From Tateyamaria omphalii (GTDB taxonomy: Bacteria > Pseudomonadota > Alphaproteobacteria > Rhodobacterales > Rhodobacteraceae), in contig NZ_JAHVHT010000005.1 of NCBI RefSeq assembly GCF_019802125.1, forward strand, positions 248,001-312,000: DNA of 64,000 bases. Reading direction: 5' to 3'. Below are positions 62,800 to 64,000 of the stretch, piece by piece (within the stretch, counting starts at the first letter, position 1; each line of letters starts with the position of its first letter). The translations under genes were made by a program, and so were the position numbers. The notes under the pieces were generated by a model. It was not told where the DNA came from, did not search any database, and saw only the letters and a list, made by a program, of their open reading frames with translations.

Positions 62800-63945
62800 A
62801 TGCCGCTGACCGCAAATTGGTCCTATCCCACTGCAATCCGTTTTGGCGCTGGACGCATCGCCGAAATTGCCGATGCCTGTGCGGCTGCGGGCATTTCCAA
62901 GCCGCTACTGATCACCGATCGTGGCCTGGCTGACATGGAAATCACGACCAAAACGCTTGATCTGCTGGAGGCGGCGGGACTGGGGCGCGCGATCTTTGCG
63001 GATGTTGATCCGAACCCCAATGAAAAGAACGCTGACGCAGGCGTGCGCGCCTTCAAAGAGGGTGGACATGATGGTGTAGTTGCTTTCGGGGGCGGATCAG
63101 GCCTGGATCTCGGCAAGCTTGTCGCGTTTCTTGCGGGCCAGACCCGTCCGCTGTGGGACTTTGAGGATATCGGAGACTGGTGGACCCGCGCAGATGCGGA
63201 TGCCATTGCGCCCATTGTTGCGGTGCCCACCACTGCGGGCACCGGATCGGAAGTAGGGCGGGCGAGCGTCATTACCAATTCGGAGACAGAAGAAAAGAAG
63301 ATCATCTTTCACCCGAAGTTCCTGCCGACCGTGGTGATTTGTGACCCCGAGTTGACCGTCGGGATGCCCAAGCTCATCACGGCCGGCACCGGCCTTGATG
63401 CCTTTGCCCACTGCGTCGAGGCGTTTTCATCCCCGCACTACCATCCAATGTCGCAGGGCATGGCGCTGGAAGGAATGCGGTTGGTCAAGGACTACCTCCC
63501 GCGCGCCTATGATGATGGCGAAGACCTTGAGGCGCGCGCGCAGATGATGTCAGCGGCGGCGATGGGCGCGACCGCCTTTCAAAAAGGGCTGGGTGCAATC
63601 CACGCTCTGTCGCATCCCATCGGCGCGATCTACCACACGCATCACGGCACCACGAACGCGGTTTGTATGCCGGCCGTTTTGCAGTTCAACAGGTCAGCGA
63701 TTGCAGACCGCTTTGACATGGCGACCGGGTATCTTGGCATTTCAGGCGGCTTTGACGGGTTCTGTGCATATGTTGATGATCTGAACCAGAGTATGGGCAT
63801 TCCCAAAACGCTGACTGATCTTGGCATCGAAAAGCTGGATGTAGATCGGGTCGTTGAAGGCGCTTTGATCGATCCAAGCACTGGGGGAAACCCGATCGAG
63901 ATGACGCGCAAGAACACACGGGAGCTTCTTTTGAATATTGTGTAG
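62800..63945 (+). CDS. Iron-containing alcohol dehydrogenase
   Basis: A 381-residue group III alcohol dehydrogenase. The start at 62800 is chosen because the frame upstream to 62692 overlaps the aldehyde dehydrogenase. The nucleotide motif is GVVAFGGGSGLDLGK, followed by VPTTAGTGSEV. The metal ligands are Asp200 and His204 (GLDAFAHCVEAF), His268 and His282 in the IHALSHPIGAIYHTHHG block, matching the FucO spacing of 14. It would oxidise an alcohol group to an aldehyde for the neighbouring dehydrogenase. It is the last gene fully in the window. Confidence 0.93.
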   Translation: MPLTANWSYPTAIRFGAGRIAEIADACAAAGISKPLLITDRGLADMEITTKTLDLLEAAGLGRAIFADVDPNPNEKNADAGVRAFKEGGHDGVVAFGGGSGLDLGKLVAFLAGQTRPLWDFEDIGDWWTRADADAIAPIVAVPTTAGTGSEVGRASVITNSETEEKKIIFHPKFLPTVVICDPELTVGMPKLITAGTGLDAFAHCVEAFSSPHYHPMSQGMALEGMRLVKDYLPRAYDDGEDLEARAQMMSAAAMGATAFQKGLGAIHALSHPIGAIYHTHHGTTNAVCMPAVLQFNRSAIADRFDMATGYLGISGGFDGFCAYVDDLNQSMGIPKTLTDLGIEKLDVDRVVEGALIDPSTGGNPIEMTRKNTRELLLNIV

Positions 63946-64000
63946 CGGTTGGACAGGACGCGCTTACCGCACACCATTCTAACCCGCATGGATTTAGGCA
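63946..64000. other. Window end, no gene seen
   Basis: Only 55 bases remain after the alcohol dehydrogenase stop. They contain an ATG at 63989, too close to the end to judge whether it starts another gene of the operon. Confidence 0.4.

Noticed and set aside
1-64000. tRNA, rRNA, insertion sequences, prophage, CRISPR arrays
   Set aside because: No transposase, integrase or phage protein among the translated frames, no regular direct repeats noticed, and no tRNA-like cloverleaf recognised in the gaps. A tRNA or CRISPR search program was not run.

Overview
The window looks like a chromosomal piece of a marine alphaproteobacterium of the Roseobacter/Rhodobacteraceae type. This is inferred from the gene content, not from a marker gene: GC-rich coding, dense ATGA-overlapped operons, two TRAP transporters and one TTT transporter, a TPP-riboswitch thiOSGEF operon, malonate, cyanate and probable sulfoacetate utilisation. 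No rRNA, tRNA, insertion sequence, phage gene or CRISPR array was recognised. The only clear decay is a frameshifted Old-Yellow-Enzyme remnant at about 9.9-10.6 kb.

Layout. (1) 0-2 kb: three secreted proteins (YHYH domain, PEBP/YbhB family, small unknown). (2) 2.4-9.8 kb: a TPP riboswitch, a 50-codon leader ORF and a ten-gene thiamin operon, thiO-thiS-thiG-thiE-thiF-thiY-tenA(Cys type)-thiZ-tenA(Glu type)-thiX. It makes the thiazole, joins it to the pyrimidine, and imports and repairs pyrimidine. thiC and thiD are absent here. (3) 10.7-13.0 kb: a two-component system. (4) 13.3-20.9 kb: three glycosyltransferases, an ABC exporter and a double kinase-fold protein, probably making and exporting an unknown glycan or glycolipid. 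(5) 21-27 kb: two AraC regulators, a family VIII serine hydrolase, a Baeyer-Villiger monooxygenase and a GST-like protein, suggesting ketone-to-ester degradation. (6) 26.9-33.1 kb: a PAS/AAA+/Fis regulator divergent from a NitT-type ABC transporter, a DUF1348 protein and cyanase. (7) 33.3-39.8 kb: malonate regulon, matR, TRAP transporter, malonyl-CoA decarboxylase, malonyl-CoA synthetase. (8) 40-43.7 kb: SnoaL-like protein, amidase, AraC and LysR regulators. (9) 43.9-48.1 kb: a ugpBAEC-like ABC importer. (10) 48.1-55.2 kb: acyl-CoA ligase, acylating aldehyde dehydrogenase and TctABC, with a divergent LacI regulator; best read as sulfoacetate uptake and activation. (11) 55.3-63.9 kb: RpiR regulator, N-formylglutamate-amidohydrolase-family enzyme, TRAP transporter, glutamine-synthetase-like ligase, aldehyde dehydrogenase and iron alcohol dehydrogenase. 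These enzymes would fit a gamma-glutamyl route for an amino alcohol.

The most interesting candidates are the gamma-glutamylation cluster (11), the glycan/exporter/tandem-kinase cluster (4), the riboswitch leader ORF with the TenA pair (2), and a shared design in which four of the six solute-binding-protein genes are followed by a GC-rich hairpin. All functions rest on reading the sequence. Substrate assignments are inferences.
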